A stretch of 64,000 bases of DNA. It comes from Palsa-883 sp963847615 (lineage in GTDB: Bacteria > Pseudomonadota > Alphaproteobacteria > Acetobacterales > Acetobacteraceae). Position numbers and translations under genes: made by a program. The notes below the pieces were generated by a model, which was given only the letters and a program-made list of their open reading frames with translations, had not been told where the DNA came from and searched no databases. Shown here in pieces: positions 36,745-44,910 of this stretch. Positions within the stretch are counted from its first letter, which is position 1. Each line of letters starts with the position of its first letter. The stretch spans positions 186,001 through 250,000 of the forward strand of contig CAWKAN010000014.1 of assembly GCA_963847615.1 (NCBI GenBank), written 5' to 3'.

Positions 36745-36803
36745 GTCACGCGCCGTGCCGTTGCTGCCTTGCGCGCTTGCGCGCCGACGAAAGGACCGTT
36801 CCG

Positions 36804-37394
36804 ATGACGAACAAGCACGAGATCCTGGAAGCCGACATCCTGCCGCCGGCCGAGTATGCGCGCGCGCGGGCCGAGTGGCGGCGCAAGATCGCCGCGATCA
36901 AGCGCAACCGCCGCGTCGAGGTCGGCCCGTACGTGACGTTCTACTTCGAGAACTACGAGACCATGTGGCTGCAGATCCACGAGATGGTGTTCATCGAGAA
37001 GGGCGGCGCGGCGCAGGTGCCGGGCGAACTGGAGGCCTATAACCCGCTGGTGCCGAAGGGCAACGAGCTTGTTGCCACCTTCATGATCGAGATCGACGAT
37101 CCGGAGCGCCGGCGCCGCGTGCTCGGCGGGTTGGGCGGGGTCGAGGAGACGGCGTTCTTCCGGATCGGCGACGAGACGGTGCGCGCGCTGGCGGAGGCGG
37201 ACGTGGACCGCACCACCGCCGAGGGCAAGGCGTCGTCGGTGCAGTTCGTGCACTTTCCGTTCAGCCAGGCGCAGATCGCGGCGTTCCGCGCGCCCGCTGC
37301 GCAGGTGGTGCTGGGGCTGGAACACCCGAACTACGGCCACATGGCGGTGTTGCCGGAGCAGGTGCGGGCGGAGCTGGCGCGCGACTTCGACTGA
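36804..37394 (+). CDS. DUF3501 family protein
   Basis: A 196-residue protein. Seen: ILPPAEYARARAEWRRKIAA, VGPYVTFYFENYETMWLQIH, PLVPKGNELVATFMIEIDDP and VHFPFSQAQIAAFRAPAAQV, which cover the whole DUF3501 domain. Its role is unknown, but it is almost always found with rubrerythrin and the Fe-S protein upstream, so it probably belongs to the same peroxide or electron-transfer system. The ATG at 36804 follows AAAGGA. Confidence 0.88.
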   Translation: MTNKHEILEADILPPAEYARARAEWRRKIAAIKRNRRVEVGPYVTFYFENYETMWLQIHEMVFIEKGGAAQVPGELEAYNPLVPKGNELVATFMIEIDDPERRRRVLGGLGGVEETAFFRIGDETVRALAEADVDRTTAEGKASSVQFVHFPFSQAQIAAFRAPAAQVVLGLEHPNYGHMAVLPEQVRAELARDFD

Positions 37395-37954
37395 CCGGGC
37401 GTGGGGCGAGACCCCGATCATTTGCAATGACGCGCGATCCTGGCGCGTCGAAGCCGGGTGCTGGGTTTGGCAAGGCATGGACGCGGGCGCCGAGGGTGCC
37501 GCCTGGGTCACCGCGACCGCTCGATTGACCTGGATCAATGCAATTTGCCTGCGGGCGTGTTGGTTTTTTACAAGTAGCGACGGACTGCCGGGCGACCGGC
37601 GAGCGCTTGGTGACTGGCCGGCGATCGAAATGCCAAAGGAGAGAATGACACCGGCGCGGAGGACGATGTTCATGCAGCTGCGGAACGAGCCCGGGTAGCT
37701 GGCAGCAGACGACGTCCGGTGGGCTGGTGGTGACCGGGACCGCTTGCGTGCTGTGTGGTACTTTATTGCAACCAAATGCCGGGCTCCCGGCGACCTGAGG
37801 CCGTGGTGCTGACCAGGGCGCTGATCAGGGTGCTGATCAGGTTGATGCAGCCGAGGCGCCGCGGCCAGGCTTGGCAGGCACCGCGCCGGCCGCGCCGCGC
37901 AAGGCTGCGCCGGCAGTCACACCGCCTGCGTCGGAACATCAAGGGGTTGCCATC
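37395..37954. other. Intergenic region with an FNR/FixK-type box
   Basis: This gap of 560 bases has no gene I can support. A 73-codon open frame at 37477 shows no conserved pattern. The main feature is the box at 37525. A doubled GCTGATCAGG word lies at 37821-37843. Confidence 0.4.
37525..37538. promoter_or_regulatory. FNR/FixK-type binding site
   Basis: TTGACCTGGATCAA matches the FNR-family consensus TTGAY-N4-ATCAA on both halves. It is 417 bases before the next start codon at 37955, so if used it implies a long leader or an unseen gene. Oxygen-responsive control of the following small genes is an inference. Confidence 0.5.
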
Positions 37955-38464
37955 ATGCGGGAAGAAACCGAGCGGCAGTTTAAGCGGTTGCTGGAACAGC
38001 ACGATCGCGAGTTCCTCAAGCGCGCCGGCCCCGCCGCCGAGCACGCGCTTCGCCTGCAGGAGTTCGACCGGCGGTTTCACGAACGCGTCCAGGATGTCGT
38101 CGAACCGGTCATGGCGAAGGCCCGTGCCTTGCTGCACGACCATGGTGTGCAGTCCAAAATCGTCGCCACCCAGCGCCACGCCGCGGCCGACGGCAAGATC
38201 ACGCCGTCCAGCATCGCGTTCCAGTTCGACGTGCTGACCGATGCGGAGAGCCATGGGTTTCCCATCACCACCCCGACGCTGAGCTTCATCGCCGACCCGG
38301 CGAGGAACGCCGTGCTGGTCTACGAGGACACGCTGCTGCCGTTCTTCGGCGGCCAGGTCGGGGTGAGCGGCCACTGCACGCTCGACGAACTGACCAGCGA
38401 GACCGTCGAGCGGCACCTGCTGGCGGTCGCCCGCAAGGTGTTGCGCGGCACCGGGGCCGCTTGA
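37955..38464 (+). CDS. Conserved hypothetical protein
   Basis: A 169-residue soluble protein without a recognised domain. The N-terminal third is strongly helical and charged (TERQFKRLLEQHDREFLKRA, AEHALRLQEFDRRFHERVQD). The rest is an alpha/beta region with KIVATQRHAAADGKI, SIAFQFDVLTDAESHG and FFGGQVGVSGHCTLDELTSE. There are no signal peptide or membrane spans. It is followed closely by a small YkoF-like gene. Confidence 0.65.
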   Translation: MREETERQFKRLLEQHDREFLKRAGPAAEHALRLQEFDRRFHERVQDVVEPVMAKARALLHDHGVQSKIVATQRHAAADGKITPSSIAFQFDVLTDAESHGFPITTPTLSFIADPARNAVLVYEDTLLPFFGGQVGVSGHCTLDELTSETVERHLLAVARKVLRGTGAA

Positions 38465-38489
38465 CCATCCCGCGCGGGGGGCTGTTGCC

Positions 38490-38738
38490 ATGACCGCGAG
38501 CGCGCAGATCGCCGTCTACCCGTTGCGCCAGGAGCGCCTCACCCCGGCGATCGAGGCGGTGCGGCAGGCGCTGCGCGATCACGGGCTGCAGGCCGAAATC
38601 GGGCCGATGAGCACCTATGTCGCCGGCGAGGATCAGGCCATCTTCGACGCCCTGCGCGACGCGTTCGCGCGCGCCTGCGGCCTCGGCCACGTCGTCCTGA
38701 CGGTGACCGTTTCGAACGCCTGCCCGATCCCCGACTGA
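38490..38738 (+). CDS. YkoF/MTH1187-like small protein (thiamine-binding-like fold)
   Basis: 82 residues with the ferredoxin-like pattern of the YkoF/DUF77 group: strand IAVYPLRQERLTPAIEAVRQ, helix ALRDHGLQAEIGPMSTYVAG, then EDQAIFDALRDAFARACGLG and strand VVLTVTVSNACP. Relatives bind thiamine or hydroxymethylpyrimidine. The pattern GPMSTYVxGE matches the ligand-binding strand of that family, so the assignment is reasonable but not certain. It lies 25 bases after the upstream hypothetical gene and 8 before the methyltransferase gene. Confidence 0.65.
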   Translation: MTASAQIAVYPLRQERLTPAIEAVRQALRDHGLQAEIGPMSTYVAGEDQAIFDALRDAFARACGLGHVVLTVTVSNACPIPD

Positions 38739-38746
38739 CCCGGCCG

Positions 38747-39508
38747 ATGCGCCGCCCGGCGGACGCCGCGCCAGCTTCCGGCCAGTTCGGCCCCGAGGTG
38801 TATGCCGACTGGCGGCGCTCCTCGCTTGGCGAGATCACCGAGGCGTTGGAGCTGCGACTGATCCTTCGCCTGGTGGGGCCGTTGCCGGGCAAGGCGGTGC
38901 TCGACGTCGGCTGCGGCGACGGCACGCTGGCGCTGGTCGCCGCACGGCACGGCGCCGCCCGGGTCGCCGGCTGCGATCCCGACCCGCGCATGATCGCCCG
39001 CGCCGCCCAGGCGGCGTGCGACACGGCGGCGCGCGACAGGGCGGCGCGCGACACGGCGGCGCGCGACAGGGCGGGCATCGACCTCGCGGTCGCCCGCTCG
39101 CAGGCCCTGCCGTACCTCGACCGCAGCTTCGATGTGGTGACCTGCATCACCGTCCTCGCCTTCGTTGCCGACGCCGCCGCGGCGGTGCGGGAAATGGCGC
39201 GCGTCCTCCGCCCCGGCGGGCGGCTGGTGATCGGCGATCTCGGCAAATGGAGCAGCTGGGCGGTGCGCCGGCGTATCCGCGGCTGGCTCGGCGCGGCCCT
39301 CTGGCGGGGCGCCCGGTTCCGCACGGCCGGCGCGCTGGCGGCGCTGGCCCGGGGCGCGGGCCTCGCGGTGGTTGCGACCAACGGCGCGATCTTCTTCCCG
39401 CCGTGCACGGCGCTGGCCCGGCGCATGGCGCCGATCGACCCGGTGCTGGGCGAGGTCACGACGCTGGGGGCGGCTTTCGTGACGGTTCTGGCAACGAAAC
39501 CGCGCTGA
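38747..39508 (+). CDS. Class I SAM-dependent methyltransferase
   Basis: A 253-residue methyltransferase with the SAM motif VLDVGCGDGTLALVAARHGA (near residues 49-68), the acidic motif CDPDPRMIARA, the post-motif VVTCITVLAFVAD, and LRPGGRLVIGDLG. Between motifs I and II a 30-base repeat has been duplicated, giving DTAARDRAARDTAARDRA (residues about 91-108). The substrate is unknown. The gene probably belongs to the same transcript as the two preceding genes. Confidence 0.87.
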   Translation: MRRPADAAPASGQFGPEVYADWRRSSLGEITEALELRLILRLVGPLPGKAVLDVGCGDGTLALVAARHGAARVAGCDPDPRMIARAAQAACDTAARDRAARDTAARDRAGIDLAVARSQALPYLDRSFDVVTCITVLAFVADAAAAVREMARVLRPGGRLVIGDLGKWSSWAVRRRIRGWLGAALWRGARFRTAGALAALARGAGLAVVATNGAIFFPPCTALARRMAPIDPVLGEVTTLGAAFVTVLATKPR

Positions 39509-39715
39509 CCCTGTTCCCCCCCGCTCGCTTGCGCTGACCCGGTGCGTGCCGCGATTGGCCGGCAGGGGCAAATCCGAACGGCGCGGCCCGGTCCTGCCTA
39601 TGCCAGGCGGCTGATCCCGGGGCCGTCTCGCCGGGCGGGCGAGCCCGCTCACCGCGCCGACTTGAGCCGGCGGCCGGTGCCGCGCACACTCCCCGCGCAC
39701 AAGGGGGAAATCGCC

Positions 39716-40864
39716 ATGTCGCTGTTCGAGAAGGGCGCCGTCACCGGCGTGGGTGAAACCGCCTACCTGCGCGGCACCGATCGCACGGCGCTGTCGCTGC
39801 AACTGGAAGCCTCGCTGAACGCGATCGCCGATGCGGGACTGAGCCCGCGCGACATCGACGGCGTCATTCCGTATGGCCTCGGCGCGGTGGCCGAGGACTT
39901 CGCCACCAATTTCGGCATTCCCGACCTGCGCTTTTCCGCCACCACGCCGATGGGCGGGGCCAGCCCGGTGGCCGCCGTGCAGTGCGCCATCGCCGCGATC
40001 GATGCGGGGATCTGCAACCACGTGCTGCTGTCGCTCGGGCGCACCGGCTATTCCGGCGGGCGGATCGGCGCGCGGGTGGCGGAGATGCCGCAATTCCGCC
40101 TGATCGGCGAGTTCGAGATGCCCTCGGGCGCCATCGCGCCGGCGCAGCTCTACGCCGCGATGGCGCGCCGGCACATGGAGCTGTACGGCACCACCAGCCG
40201 CCAGTTGGCCGAGATCGCCGTCAGCACGCGCCACAACGCGACGCTGAACGCCAACGCCACGATGAAGCAGCCGATCAGCGTGGCGGATCACCAGGCCTCG
40301 CGCATGATCTCCGACCCGCTGCGGCTGCTGGATTGCAGCCTGGAGAGCGACGGCGGCGCCGCGCTGGTGATCAGCTCGGCGGCGCGGGCGCGCGATATGC
40401 GCCAGCCGCCGGTGGTGGTGATGGGCATCGCCGAGGGCCATCCGGATTCGCCCAGCGCGATCACGCAACGACCCGACATGACGCGGCTGGGCCTGGCCAA
40501 GGCGGCGCCCCGGGCCTTCGCCATGGCCGGGGTGACGCACGCCGATATCGACGTGGCGGAGATCTACGACTGCTTCACCTACATCGTGCTGTGCCAGCTG
40601 GAGGATGCCGGGTTCTGCAACAAGGGCGAGGGCGGCGGCTTCGTCGAAAGCGGCGCCATCCGCCTGGGCGGCAAGCTGCCGATCAACACGCATGGCGGGC
40701 TGCTGTCGCAGGCCCACATGGCCGGAATGAATCACGTGGTCGAGCTGGTGCGCCAGTTGCGCGGCGAGGCCGGCGCGGCGCAGGTGCGCGATGCCGCGAT
40801 CGGCCTGGTCACCGGCTACGGCGACATGGGCGACGGCTCGATCGCCATCATGCGGAGGGCCTGA
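39716..40864 (+). CDS. Thiolase-family acyl-CoA acyltransferase (SCPx-like)
   Basis: A 382-residue thiolase-like protein of the SCPx/DitF-type branch. These take part in side-chain degradation or act with a DUF35 partner as retro-aldol lyases. Seen: KGAVTGVGETAYLRGTDRTA, PMGGASPVAAVQCAIAAIDA, DVAEIYDCFTYIVLCQLEDA, the conserved histidine region NTHGGLLSQAHMAG and GYGDMGDGSI. The classical CxxxG nucleophile loop reads TTPMGGASP, so the usual active-site cysteine is absent, typical for this branch. The downstream DUF35 gene starts 2 bases after its stop. Confidence 0.85.
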   Translation: MSLFEKGAVTGVGETAYLRGTDRTALSLQLEASLNAIADAGLSPRDIDGVIPYGLGAVAEDFATNFGIPDLRFSATTPMGGASPVAAVQCAIAAIDAGICNHVLLSLGRTGYSGGRIGARVAEMPQFRLIGEFEMPSGAIAPAQLYAAMARRHMELYGTTSRQLAEIAVSTRHNATLNANATMKQPISVADHQASRMISDPLRLLDCSLESDGGAALVISSAARARDMRQPPVVVMGIAEGHPDSPSAITQRPDMTRLGLAKAAPRAFAMAGVTHADIDVAEIYDCFTYIVLCQLEDAGFCNKGEGGGFVESGAIRLGGKLPINTHGGLLSQAHMAGMNHVVELVRQLRGEAGAAQVRDAAIGLVTGYGDMGDGSIAIMRRA

Positions 40865-40866
40865 CG

Positions 40867-41280
40867 ATGAGCGAGACCTATGCCAAGCCGTTGCCGCACC
40901 CCAGCGCCGACACCCAGCCCTATTGGGACGGGCTGCACGCGCACCGGCTGCGGCTGCAGCACTGTGCCGCCTGCGGCAAGGTGCGGCACTACCCGCGCCC
41001 GGTGTGCGACGCCTGCTGGTCGATGGCGGTGGACTGGCGGGATGCCTCGGGCCGCGGCCGCGTGCATTCCTGGACCGTCACGCACCACGCCTTCCATCCC
41101 GGCTTCAAGGCCGAGCTGCCCTATACGCTGGTGACCGTCGATCTGGACGAGGGGGTGCGGATCAACGCGCGGCTGCGCGGGCTCGACCCGGCGGAGCTGC
41201 GCATCGGCCTGCCGGTGCGGATCGACTACGAACCGGCCACCGCGGAGGTGACGCTGCCGGTGGTGGTGCCGGCGCGCTGA
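40867..41280 (+). CDS. Zn-ribbon/OB-fold DUF35 protein
   Basis: A 137-residue DUF35 protein with an N-terminal rubredoxin-like zinc ribbon (CAACGKVRHYPRPVCDACW, four cysteines) and a C-terminal OB-fold (GRGRVHSWTVTHHAFHPGFK). Such proteins pair with thiolase-like proteins and bind acyl-CoA. Here the pair is encoded back to back, followed by a branched-chain-type ABC transporter. Confidence 0.88.
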   Translation: MSETYAKPLPHPSADTQPYWDGLHAHRLRLQHCAACGKVRHYPRPVCDACWSMAVDWRDASGRGRVHSWTVTHHAFHPGFKAELPYTLVTVDLDEGVRINARLRGLDPAELRIGLPVRIDYEPATAEVTLPVVVPAR

Positions 41281-41542
41281 CGGCGGTCAGCGAACAACGC
41301 CCGCCGCGCTGCCGTGGGCGCTGACATGCGGGCTAGCCAGGCCGCGCGATATTCGCCAAGGTTGCCGGCGAAACAGTCGCCGGCAGCAACCGGACGCAGC
41401 ACGACGGAGGGAGGAACATGACGGTCTGGTCCGTCGCCGGCACCGGGCACCGCATGCTCCGGCGCCTGCTCAAGCGCGTGCCCCCGGGCATGCCCGCAGG
41501 CATGCCCAAGCGCGCGCGCCGGTTGGGCGATCCCGCATAGCG
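41281..41542. other. Spacer with repeat end and hairpins upstream of livH
   Basis: ACATGCGGGCTAG at 41324-41336 resembles the right end of the CTAG-ended element. GGGCATGCCCGCAGGCATGCCC at 41486-41507 is a doubled hairpin word. A possible promoter region; no gene. Confidence 0.4.
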
Positions 41543-42421
41543 ATGGAGATCTCGCTCGACCTGCTCGGCAACGCGGTGGTCTCCGGACTGCTGCTGGGGG
41601 GATTTTACGCCGCCGTCTCGATCGGCATCACGATCTCCTTCGGCATGCTCGACATCGTCAACATCGCGCATCCGGCGTTCATCATCCTGGGCTCCTACAT
41701 CGCCTATTTGCTGAACACCGCGCTGGGGGTCGATCCGATCGTTGCCAGCGTGGCGGCGGCGCCGGCGTTCTATCTGCTCGGCGCGGCGATCTACCAGCTG
41801 TACTACGTCGCCTTCGAACGCCGCGGCGACCAGTCGCTGCAGGGCCTCGCGTTCTTCTTCGGCCTGATGTTCATCACCGAGGTCGCGCTGGTGCTGGTGT
41901 TCGGCGTCGACTACCGCCTGGTGCAGGCGCCGTATATCGGTCCCAGCCTGCATCTGGGCCTGATCGAGCTGCCGGGGCGGTTGCTGGTGCCGTGCCTGGT
42001 GGCCCTGGCCATGGTGGGCGGGCTGTATCTGTTCACCTCCAGAACATTCGTCGGCCGCGCCATCCTGGCGGTGGCGCAGGACCAGTTGGCGCTGCGGCTG
42101 ATGGCGGCCGATCCGGTGCGGATCAAGCGCATCGCCTTCGGGCTGTCGATCGCCACCGCCTCGGTGGCCGGCGCGGTGCTGATCGTGATCCAGCCGGTGG
42201 AGCCGTCGATCGGGCGCGACTACATCGGCCGGGTGTTCGCGATCTGCGTGATGGGCGGGCTGGGCAGCTTCGCCGGCACCTTGGTGGCGGCGATGATTCT
42301 GGGCATCGTCGAGAGCCTGACGGCGACATTCTACGGCCCGTCGTGGACCCCGGCGGTCGCCTTCGGCTTCCTGCTGATCACGCTGGCGATCCGCCCGAGC
42401 GGGCTGTTCGGCCGGACCTAG
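41543..42421 (+). CDS. livH: Branched-chain amino acid-type ABC permease LivH
   Basis: A 292-residue LivH-type permease with about eight membrane helices. Seen: VVSGLLLGGFYAAVSIGITI, SFGMLDIVNIAHPAFIILGS, and VIQPVEPSIGRDYIGRVFAI. The coupling segment is FVGRAILAVAQDQLALRLMA. It belongs to the livHMGF unit. The transporter is HAAT-type; relatives carry branched amino acids, amides, urea or aromatic acids. Linkage to thiolase and DUF35 suggests a carboxylic acid substrate (inference). Confidence 0.92.
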   Translation: MEISLDLLGNAVVSGLLLGGFYAAVSIGITISFGMLDIVNIAHPAFIILGSYIAYLLNTALGVDPIVASVAAAPAFYLLGAAIYQLYYVAFERRGDQSLQGLAFFFGLMFITEVALVLVFGVDYRLVQAPYIGPSLHLGLIELPGRLLVPCLVALAMVGGLYLFTSRTFVGRAILAVAQDQLALRLMAADPVRIKRIAFGLSIATASVAGAVLIVIQPVEPSIGRDYIGRVFAICVMGGLGSFAGTLVAAMILGIVESLTATFYGPSWTPAVAFGFLLITLAIRPSGLFGRT

Positions 42422-42423
42422 AG

Positions 42424-43422
42424 ATGAGCAAGGCGTTGGGCGCGGGCAAGGCCGGGGACATGAGCACGGCCTGGGGCACGGCCTGGGGCATGGGCACCGC
42501 CCGGTTCCTGTCGCTGAGCCTGCTGGCCGCGGCGGCGGTGTTCCTTGCCGCGCGGCTGATCGGCAACCCGTACGTGTTCTTCGCCGGCTACGTGGTGCTG
42601 CAATACATCGTGCTGGCGACGGCGTGGAACATCCTGGGCGGCTACACCGGCTATGTGAATTTCGGCACGCCCGCCTTCCTGGCGATCGGCGCCTATGCCT
42701 CGGTGGCGCTGTACAAGATCTATCCGCTGCCGATCCCGCTGCTGATGCTGCTCGGCGGCGCGCTGTCCGGCCTGGTCGGGTTGGGCACCGGCTATCTGAC
42801 CCTGCGGCTGCGCGGCGCGTTCTTCTCGATCGCCACGCTCGCCCTGTCGGTGGTGGTGCAGACGCTGGTGACCAACTGGGATTTCGTCGGCGGTTCGCGC
42901 GGCGCCTATATCATCCGCCCGATGACCGCGCCGCTGATCGGCGGCGGCTACATCGACTATCTGTGCCTGGTGATGCTGGGGCTGGCGGTGGGCGCCATCG
43001 TGATCGCGCGGAGCATCGAGCGCTCGCGGCTTGGCATTGGGTTCGCAACGATTCGCGACGACGAGGCGGCGGCCGAGGCATCGGGCGTGCCGACGCTGCG
43101 GCTCAAGCTGATCGCCACCACGCTGTCGGGCGCGCTGATGGGCATGGCGGGCGCGCCGCTGCCGTACTACGTGACCTATCTCGATCCGGCGTCCGGGTTC
43201 AGCCTGACCTACGCGGTCAACTCGATCGCCATGCCGTTGATCGGCGGCACCATGAGCTGGATCGGCCCGCTGCTCGGGGCGGTGATCCTGGGCACCGTGC
43301 AGCAGCTTGTCACGGTGACGATCTCCTCGGCCGCCAACCTGCTGATCGTCGGGCTGATCCTGGTCGGCTTCGTCATTCTGGCACCGAACGGGATCGTCGG
43401 GCTGCTGCGGGGGCGGCGATGA
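42424..43422 (+). CDS. livM: Branched-chain amino acid-type ABC permease LivM
   Basis: A 332-residue LivM-type permease. Seen: AWNILGGYTGYVNFGTPAFL, LGTGYLTLRLRGAFFSIATL, and the coupling loop LGIGFATIRDDEAAAEASGV. The first 25 residues contain the repeat AWGTAWGMGTA from a small DNA duplication. The start at 42424 lies 2 bases after the livH stop. Its stop overlaps the livG start (ATGA at 43419). Confidence 0.92.
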   Translation: MSKALGAGKAGDMSTAWGTAWGMGTARFLSLSLLAAAAVFLAARLIGNPYVFFAGYVVLQYIVLATAWNILGGYTGYVNFGTPAFLAIGAYASVALYKIYPLPIPLLMLLGGALSGLVGLGTGYLTLRLRGAFFSIATLALSVVVQTLVTNWDFVGGSRGAYIIRPMTAPLIGGGYIDYLCLVMLGLAVGAIVIARSIERSRLGIGFATIRDDEAAAEASGVPTLRLKLIATTLSGALMGMAGAPLPYYVTYLDPASGFSLTYAVNSIAMPLIGGTMSWIGPLLGAVILGTVQQLVTVTISSAANLLIVGLILVGFVILAPNGIVGLLRGRR

Positions 43423-44153
43423 GCACGACCCCGCCGCTGCTGGAGGTCGCCGGGCTGGGCAAGCGGTTCGGCGGCTTCGTCGCGCTGGAGGCGATCGACC
43501 TGGCGGTGCAGCCGGGCGAGCGGGTCGGGCTGATCGGTCCGAACGGCTCGGGCAAGAGCACGCTGGTGAACTGCCTGTGCGGCACGCTGCGCAACGAGAT
43601 CGGCAGCGTGCGGTTCGCGGGCAGGAAGCTGGACGGGCTGAAGGCGTTCGAGCGCACCCGGCTGGGCCTGGCGCGCAGCTTCCAGTTGCCGCGCCCGTTC
43701 GGCAGCCTGACGGTGGCGGAGAACGTTCTGGTGCCGATCCTGTATGCCGTGCCGGCGCGCGGCCCGCGCGGCGCGGCGACCGAGGCGCGCTGCGCCGAGC
43801 TGCTCGGCCTGGTCGGGCTGGCGGACAAGGCGCGCAAACTGCCGCGCGACCTGACGCAGATCGAGATGCGCAAGCTGGAACTGGCGCGCGCGATGGCCTC
43901 CGAGCCGCGGTTGCTGATCGCCGACGAGGCGATGGCCGGGCTGTCGCACGGCGAGGTGGACGACATCCTGGCGCTGCTGCTGCGGCTGAACGAAGCCGGG
44001 GTCACGGTGATCATGATCGAGCATATCATGCGCGCGGTGCTGCATTTCTCGCAGCGGCTGGTGGTGCTGGTGGCGGGGCGCAAGATCGCCGATGGCGACC
44101 CGCTGGAGGTGGTGCGCAACCCCGAGGTGGAGCGGGCGTATCTTGGCGAATAG
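43419..44153 (+). CDS. livG: ABC transporter ATPase LivG
   Basis: A 244-residue LivG-type ATPase. Walker A is GPNGSGKST (residues near 40), Walker B LLIADEAMAG, and the H-loop histidine is in VIMIEHIMRAV. The ABC signature is degenerate (LTQIEMRKLELARA), as in many LivG proteins. The LivG-type helical insert FERTRLGLARSFQLPRPF is present. It powers the livHM permease together with LivF. Confidence 0.93.
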   Translation: MSTTPPLLEVAGLGKRFGGFVALEAIDLAVQPGERVGLIGPNGSGKSTLVNCLCGTLRNEIGSVRFAGRKLDGLKAFERTRLGLARSFQLPRPFGSLTVAENVLVPILYAVPARGPRGAATEARCAELLGLVGLADKARKLPRDLTQIEMRKLELARAMASEPRLLIADEAMAGLSHGEVDDILALLLRLNEAGVTVIMIEHIMRAVLHFSQRLVVLVAGRKIADGDPLEVVRNPEVERAYLGE

Positions 44154-44874
44154 CCTGACCGTGTCGGGGATCGAGGCCGGCTACGGCGCGGTGCGCGTGC
44201 TGCACGGCGTGTCGATGACGGTGGGCGGCGGCGAAACGGTGGCGCTGCTCGGCACCAACGGCAACGGCAAATCGACGCTGATGAAATGCATCATGGGCAT
44301 GGTGCGGCCGTCCGCCGGCAGCATCCTGGCCGAGATCGACGGCCAGCGGCACGAACTGGTGGGGCGGGCGACGGAGGACATCGTCGATCTCGGCATCGGT
44401 TTCGTGCCGGAGGGGCGGCGGCTGTTTCCGCGGCTGTCGGTGATGGAGAACCTGCTGCTGGGGGCGTTCCGCCCGGCGGCGCGCGCGGCGATCAAGCAAA
44501 ATCTGGCGTTCTGCCTGGAGACGTTTCCGCGCCTGGCCGAGCGGCGCGGGCAGTTGGCCGGGTCGATGAGCGGCGGCGAGCAGCAGATGCTGGCGCTGGG
44601 CCGCGCGCTGATGTCGGCGCCGCGCATCCTGCTGATCGACGAACCCTCGGTCGGGCTGGCGCCGCTGCTGGTGCGGCGCACGATCGACAAGATCAAGGAG
44701 CTGAAGCAGGGGCGGCAGTTGACAGTGTTGATGGCGGAACAGAATTTCACCCAGGCGATCCGCATCGCCGATCGGGGCTACGTGATCGTGCACGGGCGGA
44801 TCGCCTTCGAGGGCGGCTCGGCCGAGGAGATCAACAACAACGAGCTGATCCGCCAGTTGTATCTGGGGGCGTGA
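44143..44874 (+). CDS. livF: ABC transporter ATPase LivF
   Basis: A 243-residue LivF-type ATPase. Walker A is GTNGNGKST, the signature MSGGEQQMLALGRALM, Walker B ILLIDEPSVGLAP, and the H-loop is replaced by AEQNFTQAIRIAD, usual for LivF. The start is TTG 44143, overlapping livG by 11 bases. No livK-type binding protein lies in this cluster, so the transporter uses a binding protein encoded elsewhere. Confidence 0.9.
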   Translation: MANSLTVSGIEAGYGAVRVLHGVSMTVGGGETVALLGTNGNGKSTLMKCIMGMVRPSAGSILAEIDGQRHELVGRATEDIVDLGIGFVPEGRRLFPRLSVMENLLLGAFRPAARAAIKQNLAFCLETFPRLAERRGQLAGSMSGGEQQMLALGRALMSAPRILLIDEPSVGLAPLLVRRTIDKIKELKQGRQLTVLMAEQNFTQAIRIADRGYVIVHGRIAFEGGSAEEINNNELIRQLYLGA

Positions 44875-44910
44875 CGGCGGTGCCGGCGTGGCCGGCGCGG
44901 GCCGGGCCAG

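Noticed and set aside
37477..37698. Short open frame of 73 codons
   Set aside because: No Shine-Dalgarno, no conserved pattern, and it overlaps the FNR-type box.
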